Positions 1 through 10,183 are shown, counted from the first letter of the stretch. The stretch is DNA of 64,000 nt from Sphingomonas jejuensis (GCF_011927695.1 NZ_JAATJE010000001.1:1-64000), one strand, 5' to 3'. The notes: generated from the letters alone by a model not told the origin. Made by a program: numbers and translations.

Positions 1-95
1 GCGCGAACGGCGCGCCCGTCATACCCGTCACGCTGCTCGACAAAGGGGTCCCTTTTGCACGCCGATAGGGGGTCCTTTTTGGACGCCGATTGACA
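1..95 (+). mobile_element. Right end of an IS21-family-like insertion sequence (partial)
   Basis: Two imperfect tandem copies of a motif of the form GGGGTCC-T-rich-ACGCCGAT lie at about 45-68 and 69-90, and the block ends TTGACA at 95, i.e. with the terminal CA expected of IS21-type ends (5'-TG...CA-3'). Repeated terminal motifs inside the end are typical of IS21 elements. An open frame entering from the left edge, reading ANGAPVIPVTLLDKG, stops at 65-67 and is probably the tail of the element's last gene. The rest of the element lies outside the window, so family assignment rests on the end structure alone. Confidence 0.6.
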
Positions 96-407
96 ATGGT
101 CGGCTCTAGAACGTGCGTCACTCAGCTGGATCAGTTATGTCCGGGCCTTGATGGGCGCAGGACTTTGTATACCCCGGTCGAGGAGGTTAAAGATTACCGC
201 TTCTTCTTGCTGCCGGAAGCTCGCGATGTTGATCGCGTTGAGATGAGCAGGATCCGCACTCAGCTATGCTGACCACTTTAAAGCATAAGTGTGTTGTTCA
301 TAGTTGAGCGAAATAAGATGTACCGCTCTACGAGCCGCCTATCATCCAAGTTGTCGCGAGTCTGATAAAGGCGGCTAACTAAGTCTGGAGCCGCCTCCTC
401 AAGCTCA
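96..407. other. Intergenic, low-GC, no gene recognised
   Basis: This stretch lies between the IS end and the 3' end of the leftward TPR-like gene. A short open frame at 90-272 overlaps the IS end, has no convincing ribosome-binding site and reads as random sequence, so it is not called. An imperfect inverted repeat (GCCGCCTATCA at 334-344 and TGATAAAGGCGGC at 363-375) could fold downstream of the leftward gene's stop and act as its terminator, but it has no U-tract on that strand. Confidence 0.4.
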
Positions 408-1970
408 TTAGATTGCATTAGGATCTAACGGTTGGGGAGCGGGCCGAATTTCAAGAGGATCAAACCCATCAGGTAAACTTCTTGCGAGAGCGGCTGGCAG
501 GATCCTGCCGTGTTTGTTGGCAGCTGCTATAACTTCCGGGGCGGCACGGACTTGATCCGCGGTCGGACCCGTAAGCAGTTCTAGCGGAGTTCCGCGTCGC
601 GGGCCCGGAGCTTGAACAAAGCGCAAAGCCCAATCCCGCGTGACCACATCCTCAAGACGTGCGACGATGAGCGCTTGTGCGGCCGCGGTATCACCTCTGC
701 AGAGATGGAGGTTCAGCGCAGAGCCAGGCATCACGTTCGCCGCCAGCAGAACTTCGGCGGCAGGTAGCCGAGCGTCCTCCATCTGAGCTGTTCGCGAGTA
801 TGCACAAGCCAGCGCTGACCGCACAGCTATAAGCGGAGAGCGGTTGATTGACGGTCCAAGCGCCTCTGCTGCACGCAGGAAGCGGTCTGCAGATGAGATC
901 ACTTCAGGCCAGTTTGCCTGCTCCATGGCCAAAGATACGAAAGCCGCATCAATGTTCAGCGAATTACCACCGGCATCCTCCGGGTAAGCCGCTGCAACTT
1001 TCTCCAACAATCGATAAGCGTCCTCATGTCTGCCCACCACTATCATTGAGCGAGCAACCACCGGCGCGAGGAATTCCATACCATCCTGCGGTGCACCGAC
1101 TCGTACTTCGTCGAAGAGCGGCAGAAACAGCTCAACAACGGCAGCATCGGCTCTGAGAAGTGACAAACGGCGTGCATACTCGGTGGCTGTGTTTAGGTCT
1201 CCTGCTGCAACCCAGTCGCCCCGCAGCTCTTCTAAGTAACGCCTAGACACCGGATCGAAGTCCGTTCCACCCCACTCAGCGATCCTAGGCCAAAGATCTT
1301 CATAGCGCCGATCGACGAAAAGAACTTCTAGATCAGCAGGATTGCTAATCAGCGCAATTCCTCGCAGGGCTTCCTCGAGTTGTTGATTTTGAACAGCTTC
1401 TCGTGTTCGGGCAAGCGCAGCATGCGAGCGGGCAGAAGCCAATGCGGTGCTGAACCCGATCTCTGCCATGCGCGCGCTGAGTCGATCCCCGCGCGTTCGA
1501 TCGCCGTTTTCGTAGAGCCGCCCTATAAGGGCGTCGAGCATGTAAGGATCGGTGCCGCGTGCTAACTCTGGCGAGGTCACACTTGCCTGCATCCAGAGGT
1601 CGGCACCTCTCTGAGGAGCGCCCGTGAAGGTGAAGATGCCACTTGCAATGAGCTGAGGAACGGGGTGATTTGGCAATAACCGAAGCCCCTCGTTAATAGC
1701 GGCTACTGCCTGGGCCGACCTGTTCTGAGCGTGCAAGGCGCCTGCACGCACCGATTGAATCATTCCCCGGAGCGGCGTTGGTCTTGGAAGCTTGATCAGG
1801 ACAGCATCCAAGCGAGCAAGATCCGGGCTTCGAGATGATACCGCGGCGCTGGCTTCTTCAAGAACCTTGAGATCATCAGGATCGGTCGTCATGGCAAGGG
1901 GGCTCGCCACTTGCGCTTGGGCCGGTGGATTAACTGATATGAGCGCAAATAAAGCAAACGCGATTCTCAT
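408..1970 (-). CDS. Exported TPR-like helical-repeat protein, function unknown
   Basis: A 520-residue protein starting with a cleavable signal peptide (MRIAFALFALISVNPPAQAQ, probable cleavage after AQA near residue 19), so probably periplasmic. The body is almost entirely Ala/Leu-rich helical pairs with a TPR-like look, for example the segments around residues 85-110 (QAVAAINEGLRLLPNHP) and 330-350 (AYRLLEKVAAAYPEDAG). No catalytic motif is seen. The start is supported by GGGGAG five bases upstream of the ATG. G+C and codon use are clearly lower than in the downstream genes, and the gene sits beside an IS21-like end, which suggests horizontal acquisition. I do not recognise the family. Confidence 0.7.
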   Translation of the reverse strand: MRIAFALFALISVNPPAQAQVASPLAMTTDPDDLKVLEEASAAVSSRSPDLARLDAVLIKLPRPTPLRGMIQSVRAGALHAQNRSAQAVAAINEGLRLLPNHPVPQLIASGIFTFTGAPQRGADLWMQASVTSPELARGTDPYMLDALIGRLYENGDRTRGDRLSARMAEIGFSTALASARSHAALARTREAVQNQQLEEALRGIALISNPADLEVLFVDRRYEDLWPRIAEWGGTDFDPVSRRYLEELRGDWVAAGDLNTATEYARRLSLLRADAAVVELFLPLFDEVRVGAPQDGMEFLAPVVARSMIVVGRHEDAYRLLEKVAAAYPEDAGGNSLNIDAAFVSLAMEQANWPEVISSADRFLRAAEALGPSINRSPLIAVRSALACAYSRTAQMEDARLPAAEVLLAANVMPGSALNLHLCRGDTAAAQALIVARLEDVVTRDWALRFVQAPGPRRGTPLELLTGPTADQVRAAPEVIAAANKHGRILPAALARSLPDGFDPLEIRPAPQPLDPNAI

Positions 1971-2423
1971 AAGTCTCCCCTGATGCTTTGCATTTTCCGC
2001 GTGTGACGGCCACTTTAGCTAAACCTTGCAGTTCGAGCCATTTGCGTCCAGCGGCTAAATTTCTGGTCAGCATTCGCTTTTCAAAGCCCGCCAAGCTGCA
2101 GCCTGGTACTAAAATGCTCCAAAGAACCGATCGGACGATTGTGGTGGTCGGCTGCCGAGCGCGATCCAACGACCTTGCTAAGCTGCGCCCTCTTTGTAGA
2201 GGACGCAATACATGCGGCATGTCCGTGGTTGGCTGGTAGCTGACGTCGAAGCTGGTCAGCTGCGAATGTCCGCTCCTGAGCCTAAGCGGACATGCAGCCC
2301 GCGCCGCAACGCCCGCAATACAGCCGCTCAACACCATTCCACCTGCTTCATCGGCTGAGGCAGGCGGGCAGGTGATCCTTTCGGCGGAGCCTCCGCTCCT
2401 GCGCCACCGCCCGCTCCACGCTG
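1971..2423. other. Long intergenic region with a palindromic repeat, no gene
   Basis: This is about 450 bases between two leftward genes, with the same low G+C as the TPR-like gene up to roughly 2250. A leftward open frame covers 1930-2337, but it overlaps the start of the TPR-like gene, lacks a Shine-Dalgarno sequence and looks like no protein family. The only structured element seen is the inverted repeat at 2266-2293. Two weaker inverted repeats near 2340-2400 could terminate the holin transcript. Confidence 0.5.
2266..2293. repeat. Palindromic intergenic repeat, ATGTCCGCT family
   Basis: ATGTCCGCT at 2266-2274 and AGCGGACAT at 2285-2293 form a perfect 9-bp inverted repeat with a 10-base loop. 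The sequence ATGTCCGCTCCT recurs in two other gaps of this window (25002 and 26160), so it is a dispersed element and not a one-off terminator. Confidence 0.55.
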
Positions 2424-2837
2424 CTACCGCTCAACGCCCTTGGCCTTGCCCCACGCCCGCGCCGCCGTGTAGCCGAGGTAGCCGGTCGCAAAGAGCGCGT
2501 AGAGCGGCTCGGGCAGTCCGTTCAGATACGCGCTCATCCCGCGCGCGATCGCGTCTGCCGCCTGCGGTCGCACCGCTGCGATCAGGCCCATCGGGATCGC
2601 CCACAGCAGCAGCGCATACATGACATAGAGGAAGCTCGGCCGCGCGCGGCTCGTCCACGGGTCGGCCGACGCCGCTTCGGCCAGGATTGCGGACATCTGC
2701 ACGCGGATCGCCTCCAGCTCCTGCCCGCCCTCCATGCGGATCAGCTCCAGCTTCGCCGCGTCGCGTGCCGCCGGATCGGGCACCACCTTGTCGATGATGC
2801 GCGCCAGTGGGCCGATGATGCCGTCGATGATGCTCAT
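2424..2837 (-). CDS. Phage-type holin (holin_3TMs-like)
   Basis: A 137-residue protein. The N-terminal half is amphipathic and charged (LARIIDKVVPDPAARDAAKL, residues about 11-30), followed by two hydrophobic segments at about 69-89 (FLYVMYALLLWAIPMGLIAA) and 112-126 (LYALFATGYLGYTAARA). This layout matches the three-TM holin family found next to phage and gene-transfer-agent muramidases. Such proteins let endolysin reach the cell wall. It lies 12 bases downstream of the muramidase on the same strand, so the two probably form one transcript. No other phage genes are visible nearby. Confidence 0.75.
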   Translation of the reverse strand: MSIIDGIIGPLARIIDKVVPDPAARDAAKLELIRMEGGQELEAIRVQMSAILAEAASADPWTSRARPSFLYVMYALLLWAIPMGLIAAVRPQAADAIARGMSAYLNGLPEPLYALFATGYLGYTAARAWGKAKGVER

Positions 2838-2849
2838 GCGCGCTCTCCC

Positions 2850-3392
2850 TTAACCGATCCGGTTCGCAAGCCAGCCATAGAGGAAGGCTTCGTTGGCCGG
2901 TCGCTGCTCCGCCAGGCGGACGTAGCGGGCCCCCTGCAGCGCATCGATCGCCTTCAGCAGCACCGCTTCCCCCGCGCGTCCCCGGACCCGCAGGAAGCCG
3001 TCGAGCGCGCCCAGCGTCGCCGGTCCGATCGCGCCGTCCACCGCGATGTCGGCGAAGTCCCGCTGCTGCCGGTTCAGCGCGTTCAGCGCCCGCTGCAGGA
3101 AGCGGACGGCGATGCCCGTGCCCATGTTGACGCCGGTGCCGAACATCTCCGACGCGATTGCCGGCGCGCGGGTGGCGACAGCGTCCAGGCGCGGCCGCTC
3201 CCAATAGATCCGGCGGTAGATCGCGGCCGCCCGCGCCTGCGGCATCCGCGCCATTGCGCCCTGCCAGCCATGCGCGCGCGCCACCCGCTCGGTGATGCCC
3301 CACATCGTCGCCCCGCCGCGATCCGCCGGGTGATCGACGAACCCGCCCTCCCGCTCGATCAGTGCCTCGATCAACTCCGCCACGTCCGCCAT
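2850..3392 (-). CDS. Glycoside hydrolase family 108 muramidase (endolysin-like)
   Basis: A 180-residue N-acetylmuramidase. The N-terminus has the GH108 signature EREGGFVDHPADRGGATMWG (residues 13-32) with the presumed catalytic Glu at 15. The C-terminal half (DGAIGPATLGAL and onward) matches the peptidoglycan-binding PG_binding_3 type domain common in this family. I chose the ATG at 3392 because GGGAGG lies five bases upstream. A longer open frame to 3530 adds 46 unrelated residues. No signal peptide is present, consistent with export through the adjacent holin. The pair may be a prophage remnant or a domesticated lysis cassette. Confidence 0.85.
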   Translation of the reverse strand: MADVAELIEALIEREGGFVDHPADRGGATMWGITERVARAHGWQGAMARMPQARAAAIYRRIYWERPRLDAVATRAPAIASEMFGTGVNMGTGIAVRFLQRALNALNRQQRDFADIAVDGAIGPATLGALDGFLRVRGRAGEAVLLKAIDALQGARYVRLAEQRPANEAFLYGWLANRIG

Positions 3393-3577
3393 GCCTGCCT
3401 CCCGCCACGGCTGCCTACTAACCAAAAAGGTTCGCTGTAGGAAAGCGCTTTCTGGCGGGGCGGCCGGTCGCAGCGTCAACTTGGCGCTCACCCCCACTCG
3501 CTCCGCCGCACCCCGCGGAGCCGACGGCACGGGTCGGACGTTTCCTTGCCCCTGGACTATCTGATCGGAGATACCCG

Positions 3578-3850
3578 ATGCGTCTGTTCCTCATCCTCGC
3601 CGCCACCGCCACCGTCGCCAGCCCCGCGCTCGCCAGCGACCGCCGCGACACCCACTGGCTCGACTACCGGACGGACATCGCGGAAGCGCGGCGCGAACTC
3701 GCCAGCGACCTCCGCCGCGCCGACACCCGCCAGGACCGCAACGAGGCCTATGCCGAGTACCGCCGCGAACTCGCCGACGCTCGGCGCGACTATAATCAGG
3801 AGGTCCGCGAACGCCGCGGCCGTCGCGGCACCGTCCGCGTCGAGGACTGA
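3578..3850 (+). CDS. Small exported charged protein, hypothetical
   Basis: A 90-residue protein with a clear signal peptide (MRLFLILAATATVASPALAS, cleavage after ALA about residue 19). The mature part is very rich in Arg, Asp and Glu with an RREL/ADxRRDY pattern that repeats (RRELASDLRRADTRQ then RRELADARRDYNQE), which suggests a helical or coiled-coil periplasmic protein. GGAGA lies upstream of the ATG. Function unknown. Confidence 0.65.
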   Translation: MRLFLILAATATVASPALASDRRDTHWLDYRTDIAEARRELASDLRRADTRQDRNEAYAEYRRELADARRDYNQEVRERRGRRGTVRVED

Positions 3851-3912
3851 GCGCGGCTGGCCCCGGCCCGCTCGCCGTGCGACACGGTGAGCGGGAGAAG
3901 GGGGGCACCGGC

Positions 3913-4803
3913 GTGACGTCAGACCTGTTCGCCTGCATCGAGGCGGGTGGCACCAAATTCATGCTCGGCGTGGCACGCGGCGACCGCCGCATGCTGCGCC
4001 AGCATCGTCTGCCGACAACGGCTCCTGAGGAGACGATCGCCACCGCCATTGCCTTCTTCGCCACCGCCGAGGCGGAGCTGGGCCGCTTCGCTGCCGTCGG
4101 CATCGGCACCTTCGGCCCCGCTGACGTCGATCCGACCTCACCCGGCTGGGGCCGCATCGTCGACACCCCGAAGCCGGGCTGGAGCGGGACCGATCTCGCG
4201 GCACCCTTCGCCGCCCGCTTCCGCTGCCCGGTCGGCTTCGACACGGACGTCAACGCCGCCATCCTCGCCGAACATCGCTGGGGCGCCGCGGCAGGAGCCG
4301 ATGTCGCCACCTATGTGACGGTCGGAACCGGGATCGGCGGTGGCGTGATCGTCGGCGGCATGGTGATCCACGGCCTGCGCCATCCGGAGATGGGCCACGG
4401 CAGCCCTGTCCGCCACCCGCGCGATCCGGAGTTTGCCGGTGTCTGCCCCTTCCACGGTGCCTGTCTGGAAGGGCTGGCGAGCGGACCCGCCATCCAGGCG
4501 CGCTGGGGATCGCCCCTGTCCGACTTGCCCGATGGTCATGAGGCGCACGAAATCATCGCCTTCTACCTCGCGCAGCTCGTGCTGTGGCAGCAGGCGATCC
4601 TCTCCCCCTCCCGCGTCGTCTTCGGCGGCGGCGTGCTTGCCACGCCAGGCCTGGTGGCGCGCATCCGCGCTGCGGCCGACCGCGCGGCCGCCGGCTACTT
4701 CGGTGTCGACCGGCTGGGCTATGATGCCCTCATCGTGCCGTCCGCACTGGGCGGAGAGGCCGGCCTGCTCGGCGCACTCGCCCTGGCCATGGCGGCCCGC
4801 TGA
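3913..4803 (+). CDS. ROK-family fructokinase
   Basis: A 296-residue sugar kinase of the ROK (repressor, ORF, kinase) family, probably phosphorylating fructose. Seen are the ATP-binding EAGGTKF (residues 10-16), the TVGTGIGGGV loop, and the zinc-binding cluster CPFHGACLEGLASG (Cys178, His181, Cys184), which is typical of bacterial ROK fructokinases. I use GTG at 3913: it follows a G-rich Shine-Dalgarno and gives the usual length, while the upstream ATG at 3877 adds unconserved residues. Its stop overlaps the start of the next gene (TGATG), so the kinase and the MarR regulator are coupled. Substrate is inferred from the family. Confidence 0.85.
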   Translation: MTSDLFACIEAGGTKFMLGVARGDRRMLRQHRLPTTAPEETIATAIAFFATAEAELGRFAAVGIGTFGPADVDPTSPGWGRIVDTPKPGWSGTDLAAPFAARFRCPVGFDTDVNAAILAEHRWGAAAGADVATYVTVGTGIGGGVIVGGMVIHGLRHPEMGHGSPVRHPRDPEFAGVCPFHGACLEGLASGPAIQARWGSPLSDLPDGHEAHEIIAFYLAQLVLWQQAILSPSRVVFGGGVLATPGLVARIRAAADRAAAGYFGVDRLGYDALIVPSALGGEAGLLGALALAMAAR

Positions 4804-5282
4804 TGCCCCAACCGCTCACGCTCGACACGTTCCTGCCCTATCGGCTGTCCTTCACGTCCAACCTCGTGAGCGCGCGGATCGCGGCGATTTACGAATCGCT
4901 GTTCGGCCTCTCCATCCCTGAATGGCGCCTCGTGGCGGTCTTGGCGGAGGCCGACGGCATCACCCAGGCCGCCGTCGGCATGCGGACCCGGATGGACAAG
5001 GTGACGGTCAGCCGCGCCGCCCTCTCCCTGACCGCGCGCGGGCTTGTCGCCAAGAGCCGGCACAGCGACGACGGTCGCGCACGCCTCCTCCACCTCACCG
5101 CAGCCGGGCGGGCCCTTTATGATGCTGTTGCGCCCAAGGCGCTGGCGCTGGAGGCTGAGATCTTCGGCAGCTTTTCGGCTGACGACCTCGCGCATTTCCA
5201 AGCGATGCTCCGCCGCATCGATGCCGCCGTGCTCGACCTGCCCGTCGGTGATGAGTTGCCCAAGCCCGCCGCTGCGGACTAG
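4803..5282 (+). CDS. MarR-family transcriptional regulator
   Basis: A 159-residue winged-helix protein. Residues about 35-110 read as the MarR fold: PEWRLVAVLAEADGITQAA (helices 2-3), then MRTRMDKVTVSRAALSLTAR (recognition helix) and GLVAKSRHSDDGRARLLHLT (beta wing with the DDGR motif). It starts within the stop codon of the fructokinase, which suggests coupled translation and possibly control of sugar or drug response genes. The ligand is unknown. Confidence 0.85.
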   Translation: MPQPLTLDTFLPYRLSFTSNLVSARIAAIYESLFGLSIPEWRLVAVLAEADGITQAAVGMRTRMDKVTVSRAALSLTARGLVAKSRHSDDGRARLLHLTAAGRALYDAVAPKALALEAEIFGSFSADDLAHFQAMLRRIDAAVLDLPVGDELPKPAAAD

Positions 5283-5365
5283 GCGCGACCGTTCCACCAC
5301 GTCGAGGTGTCGCCATCGATCCGCGCCTTCCCGAACTGATCGCTCCCACGCTCAGCGCGCTCGAC

Positions 5366-5953
5366 ATGGTCGGGATGGCGGTGTTCGCCGCGTCGGGAGC
5401 GCTGGCGGCCGCGCGCGCGGGTCAGACGATCGTCACCTTCACCTTCTTTGCACTGATCACGGGTGTCGGCGGCGGCACGGTGCGCGACCTGCTGATCGGC
5501 GCGCCGGTCTTCTGGATCGGGAACCCGCGCTACCCGCTCGTGTGCATCGGCACCGCGCTGCTGATCTGGGTAACGCCGGCACGCTGGTGGCGCCGCGAAC
5601 GGGCGCTCGACTGGTTCGATGCGGTCGGGCTCGCGGCCTATGCCGTGTTCGGGGCCGCCAAGTCGCTCAGCCTTGGCGTGCCACCCTTTACCTCGGCGCT
5701 GATGGGCGTGGTCACGGCATGCGTGGGCGGCATCATCCGCGACGTGCTGGCGGGGGAACCATCCATCCTCATGCGGCCGCAGCTCTACGTTACGGCGGCG
5801 GCGCTCGCCTCCGGGCTGTTCGTCCTGCTCGACGTGGTCGGCCTCTCCGGCGCGGCCGCGGCACTTCCCGCCGCCGGCGCAGGCTTCGCCCTGCGCGCGG
5901 TGGCGGTCAGCCGTGGGCTGGCGCTGCCCGGCTACCCGCCCGACCGGGATTGA
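5366..5953 (+). CDS. TRIC/YadS-type (UPF0126) channel protein
   Basis: A 195-residue membrane protein with two internally similar halves, each with the glycine-rich hairpin of trimeric intracellular cation channels: ALITGVGGGTVRDLLIGAP (residues about 30-48) and ACVGGIIRDVLAGEPSIL (about 115-132). Several hydrophobic helices span the length. The start is uncertain. The ATG at 5366 has no Shine-Dalgarno, yet family-like sequence (LPELIAPTLSALD) continues in frame upstream to at least 5327, where GAGGTG precedes an ATC codon at 5315. The true N-terminus may lie there. Confidence 0.8.
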   Translation: MVGMAVFAASGALAAARAGQTIVTFTFFALITGVGGGTVRDLLIGAPVFWIGNPRYPLVCIGTALLIWVTPARWWRRERALDWFDAVGLAAYAVFGAAKSLSLGVPPFTSALMGVVTACVGGIIRDVLAGEPSILMRPQLYVTAAALASGLFVLLDVVGLSGAAAALPAAGAGFALRAVAVSRGLALPGYPPDRD

Positions 5954-5962
5954 TCGCGCACG

Positions 5963-7840
5963 TCACCGCGCCAGCCACCGGAGCATGACCTCGCCGAGCG
6001 ACGCTGTCTCCCGGGTGGAGAGTTTCGGAACGCTGCCAGCCATCGCCGCGCACTCGATGCACCGTGCCTGGATGGCGCTGCCCGACACCAGCAGCCGCGC
6101 TTCCGCCACGCTGGCCAGTGCCAGTCTCTGCTGCCGCGCGACGAGGCGGGTCAGTGCGTCGGTCGCGTCGGTCTCATCCTCGTTGCGCCGCTCGAAGCCG
6201 GCGAGCGCCTGCTCCCATGCGGTCGGCTGTCGCTCGAGATAGACAGCATGGATTGCCTGAGGATCGACCTTCGCAAGGCGCGCGGCCTCGGCCATTGCCT
6301 GATCGATCCCGCCGAACGCGTCGACCAGACCCAGCTGGCGCGCGCTGCCACCGTCCCAGACGCGGCCTTCCGCGATCTCTGCAACGCGCGCGGGCGGGAG
6401 CCGGCGCGCCTGCGCCACGATCCCGATGAACCGGCCGTAGATGTCCTCGACCCCCGACTGCATCAGCTGGTCGAAGGCGGGATTGGTGCCGCCGAAGATG
6501 TCTGGCTGCCCGGACAGCGGCGTCGTCGCGATGCCATCGCTCGTCACACCGATCTTCGACAGTGCGCCTTCGATCGTGGGAATGACCCCGAAGACGCCGA
6601 TCGATCCGGTGATCGTCGCGGGCTCGGCAAAGACGCGCTGGGCTGCCGTCGACACCCAGTATCCGCCGGACGCCGCCACCGAACCCATGGAGGCGACCAC
6701 CGGGATGTTCTGCCGGCGCGCCTCCAGCAACGCCTGCCGGATGCGCTCGGATGCAAGCGCGGAACCACCGGGCGAATCGATGCGAAGCACGATTGCCCGA
6801 ACGCTCTTCGCGCGAACCGCCTCCAGGATGTAACGCGCGACCGAGTCGCCTCCCGCCGTGCCCGGATCCGCCTGACCATCGATGATTGTGCCCGCGACCG
6901 TCGCGATCCCGATCGGCGCGCCCGCGGTCGGAAGGGGGTGGGCTGCAACCCAGTCACGGTACGGGATGGCCGCAAACCGATCGATGCCCCGCGTCCGACC
7001 CGTTCCGGCCAGCTCGGCCACGCGGGCGCCGAACTGCACGCGATCGCCAAGCCTGTCGACCAGACCGCGCGCGACGGCTGCCTCTGCGAGCGTGCCGGGG
7101 CCGGCCAGCGCGGCCGTCGGGTTCGCCGCGACAGCCGCGATCTGCGCCTTCGGACGCGCGGCGCTCACGTCGGCGAGCCAGGCTTGCCACAGCGCGCCTG
7201 CGAGCGCTTCGTTCGCCCGTCGCGCCTCCGGCGACTGATCGGCCCTCAGAAACGGCTCAACCGCCGACTTGAACGTCCCCACGCGATAGATGTGGGCGGT
7301 GATCCCCAGCCGGTCGATCAGCCCCTTGAAGTATAGCTGCGAACCGCCGGGTCCGGCGATCGCCGCCAGACCCATGGGATCCATCCAGACCTCGCTCGCG
7401 TGCGCCGCGAGCTGGTAGCTGTCATCGGTGTAGCCGGTGGCGTAGGCGAGCACCGGCTTGCCTGCGCGACGCGCGCGGTCAAGCGCGTCGCCCACGGTCT
7501 GCAGTGCCACCTGGCCCCCGCCCGTGAACCGGTCTAGGTCGAGGACGATCGCCTTCACGCGCGCATCGGGGATCGCGCTGTCGATGGAACGAACGACCTC
7601 GCTCAGCCGGTATTCGCGGGTCGGTGCTCCGCCGGAGAGGATCGCAACCGGGTCGCTGGGCGCCGGTTGCTCGACGATGCCGCCGTTGAAATCCAGCAAC
7701 AGCGCTCCGGGCACGATCGCGCGGTTCGGCGTGGCCTGCAGCGCAGCCCAGACCAGCGCGAAGAACAGCAGCAGGAAGAGGAGAACAAGCGCATCCTTGA
7801 TCCCGACCAGAAGTCGCCACGCGCCCCGCACAAATGACAT
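5963..7840 (-). CDS. sppA: Signal peptide peptidase SppA, 67K type
   Basis: A 625-residue membrane-anchored serine protease of family S49 that degrades cleaved signal peptides. One N-terminal transmembrane segment (residues 17-34) anchors it. The tandem-domain long form is seen: the first repeat supplies the catalytic Lys in VGTFKSAVEPF (Lys191) and the second the nucleophile in GSVAASGGYW (Ser391). The LRIDSPGGS strand lies at 352-360. This matches the Lys-Ser dyad and length of E. coli SppA (618 residues). It is transcribed away from groES, and its 3' end meets the TRIC gene tail to tail with 9 bases between. Confidence 0.93.
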   Translation of the reverse strand: MSFVRGAWRLLVGIKDALVLLFLLLFFALVWAALQATPNRAIVPGALLLDFNGGIVEQPAPSDPVAILSGGAPTREYRLSEVVRSIDSAIPDARVKAIVLDLDRFTGGGQVALQTVGDALDRARRAGKPVLAYATGYTDDSYQLAAHASEVWMDPMGLAAIAGPGGSQLYFKGLIDRLGITAHIYRVGTFKSAVEPFLRADQSPEARRANEALAGALWQAWLADVSAARPKAQIAAVAANPTAALAGPGTLAEAAVARGLVDRLGDRVQFGARVAELAGTGRTRGIDRFAAIPYRDWVAAHPLPTAGAPIGIATVAGTIIDGQADPGTAGGDSVARYILEAVRAKSVRAIVLRIDSPGGSALASERIRQALLEARRQNIPVVASMGSVAASGGYWVSTAAQRVFAEPATITGSIGVFGVIPTIEGALSKIGVTSDGIATTPLSGQPDIFGGTNPAFDQLMQSGVEDIYGRFIGIVAQARRLPPARVAEIAEGRVWDGGSARQLGLVDAFGGIDQAMAEAARLAKVDPQAIHAVYLERQPTAWEQALAGFERRNEDETDATDALTRLVARQQRLALASVAEARLLVSGSAIQARCIECAAMAGSVPKLSTRETASLGEVMLRWLAR

Positions 7841-7950
7841 TCGATCATCCTTCCAGCTTGCCCAAGGGCTACTGTGTGCTCCTCGCCCTGTAAATCGCCC
7901 GTCACGCCGCCTTCCTGAACCCTAGCTGCAAAAAGGTTCCCTGGCGCTGC

Positions 7951-7979
7951 TTGACGCTTCAGGAGGCGGTTCGCATATG
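7951..7979 (+). promoter_or_regulatory. groESL promoter (-35/-10)
   Basis: TTGACG at 7951-7956 and CATATG at 7974-7979 are separated by exactly 17 bases. The predicted start of transcription, near 7986, falls at the left edge of the CIRCE operator. Confidence 0.7.
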
Positions 7980-7986
7980 GCTGGCG

Positions 7987-8013
7987 CTGGCACTCGCCGA
8001 ACGTGAGTGCCAA
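7987..8013. promoter_or_regulatory. CIRCE operator (HrcA binding site)
   Basis: CTGGCACTC at 7987-7995, a 9-base spacer, and GAGTGCCAA at 8005-8013 match the CIRCE consensus TTAGCACTC-N9-GAGTGCTAA with few changes. This is the operator of the heat-shock repressor HrcA and lies in the expected place, 39 bases ahead of the groES start. Confidence 0.92.
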
Positions 8014-8051
8014 CAACGATTTTGCTGCTTTCATCGAAGAGGATGGACCGA

Positions 8052-8339
8052 ATGAACTTTCGTCCGCTGCACGACCGCGTGCTCGTCCGCCGTGTCGAGG
8101 CCGAAGAGAAGACCTCCGGCGGGATCATCATTCCCGACAGCGCCAAGGAAAAGCCGCAAGAGGGCGAGATCGTCGCAGCCGGCACCGGCGCCCGCGACGA
8201 CTCCGGCAATGTTCACCCGCTGGAGGTGAAGGCCGGCGACCGCATCCTGTTCGGCAAGTGGTCGGGCACCGAGGTGAAGCTCAACGGCGAAGACCTGCTC
8301 ATCATGAAGGAAAGCGACATTCTCGGCATCGTCGGCTGA
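8052..8339 (+). CDS. groES: Co-chaperonin GroES
   Basis: A 95-residue 10-kDa co-chaperonin that caps the GroEL cage. The sequence runs [20 protein letters not shown] through [20 protein letters not shown] to ESDILGIVG, with the mobile loop [17 protein letters not shown] at about residues 20-36. I chose ATG 8052 because the family begins with this motif. An in-frame upstream start at 8007 lies inside the CIRCE element. It is followed 55 bases later by groEL under the same promoter and HrcA control. Confidence 0.97.
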   Translation: MNFRPLHDRVLVRRVEAEEKTSGGIIIPDSAKEKPQEGEIVAAGTGARDDSGNVHPLEVKAGDRILFGKWSGTEVKLNGEDLLIMKESDILGIVG

Positions 8340-8382
8340 CGATCCGCGACCATCGCCATTCTTCTCCAATCACAATCTCTGA

Positions 8383-10038
<1,656 letters not shown>

Positions 10039-10101
10039 TCCGGCCTCGGCGCGGCCTCGCCGCGCCGACGACCCACCGTCCCGGTCAACGGGGACGAACA
10101 G

Positions 10102-10134
10102 AAAAGGGCCGGGGAGCGATCCCCGGCCCTTTTT
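10102..10134 (+). terminator. Rho-independent terminator of groESL
   Basis: AAAAGGGCCGGGG (10102-10114) pairs with CCCCGGCCCTTTT (from 10121) across a six-base loop and runs into a T-tract. The stem is very strong. A-tract and T-tract on both sides would let it work on either strand. Confidence 0.93.
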
Positions 10135-10183
10135 GATTCTCGGCAATGACCGATCCGGCACGTGGGCCGGATCAGCTTGTGCT

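Noticed and set aside
90..272. 60-codon frame after the IS end
   Set aside because: It starts inside the IS terminus, lacks a ribosome-binding site and resembles no family.
1930..2337. Leftward 135-codon frame upstream of the TPR-like gene
   Set aside because: Overlaps that gene's start and ribosome-binding site, spans the palindromic repeat, and has no recognisable sequence.
3418..3434. AACC-AAAAA-GGTT inverted repeat upstream of the muramidase
   Set aside because: Four-base arms are too short to argue for an operator or attachment site.
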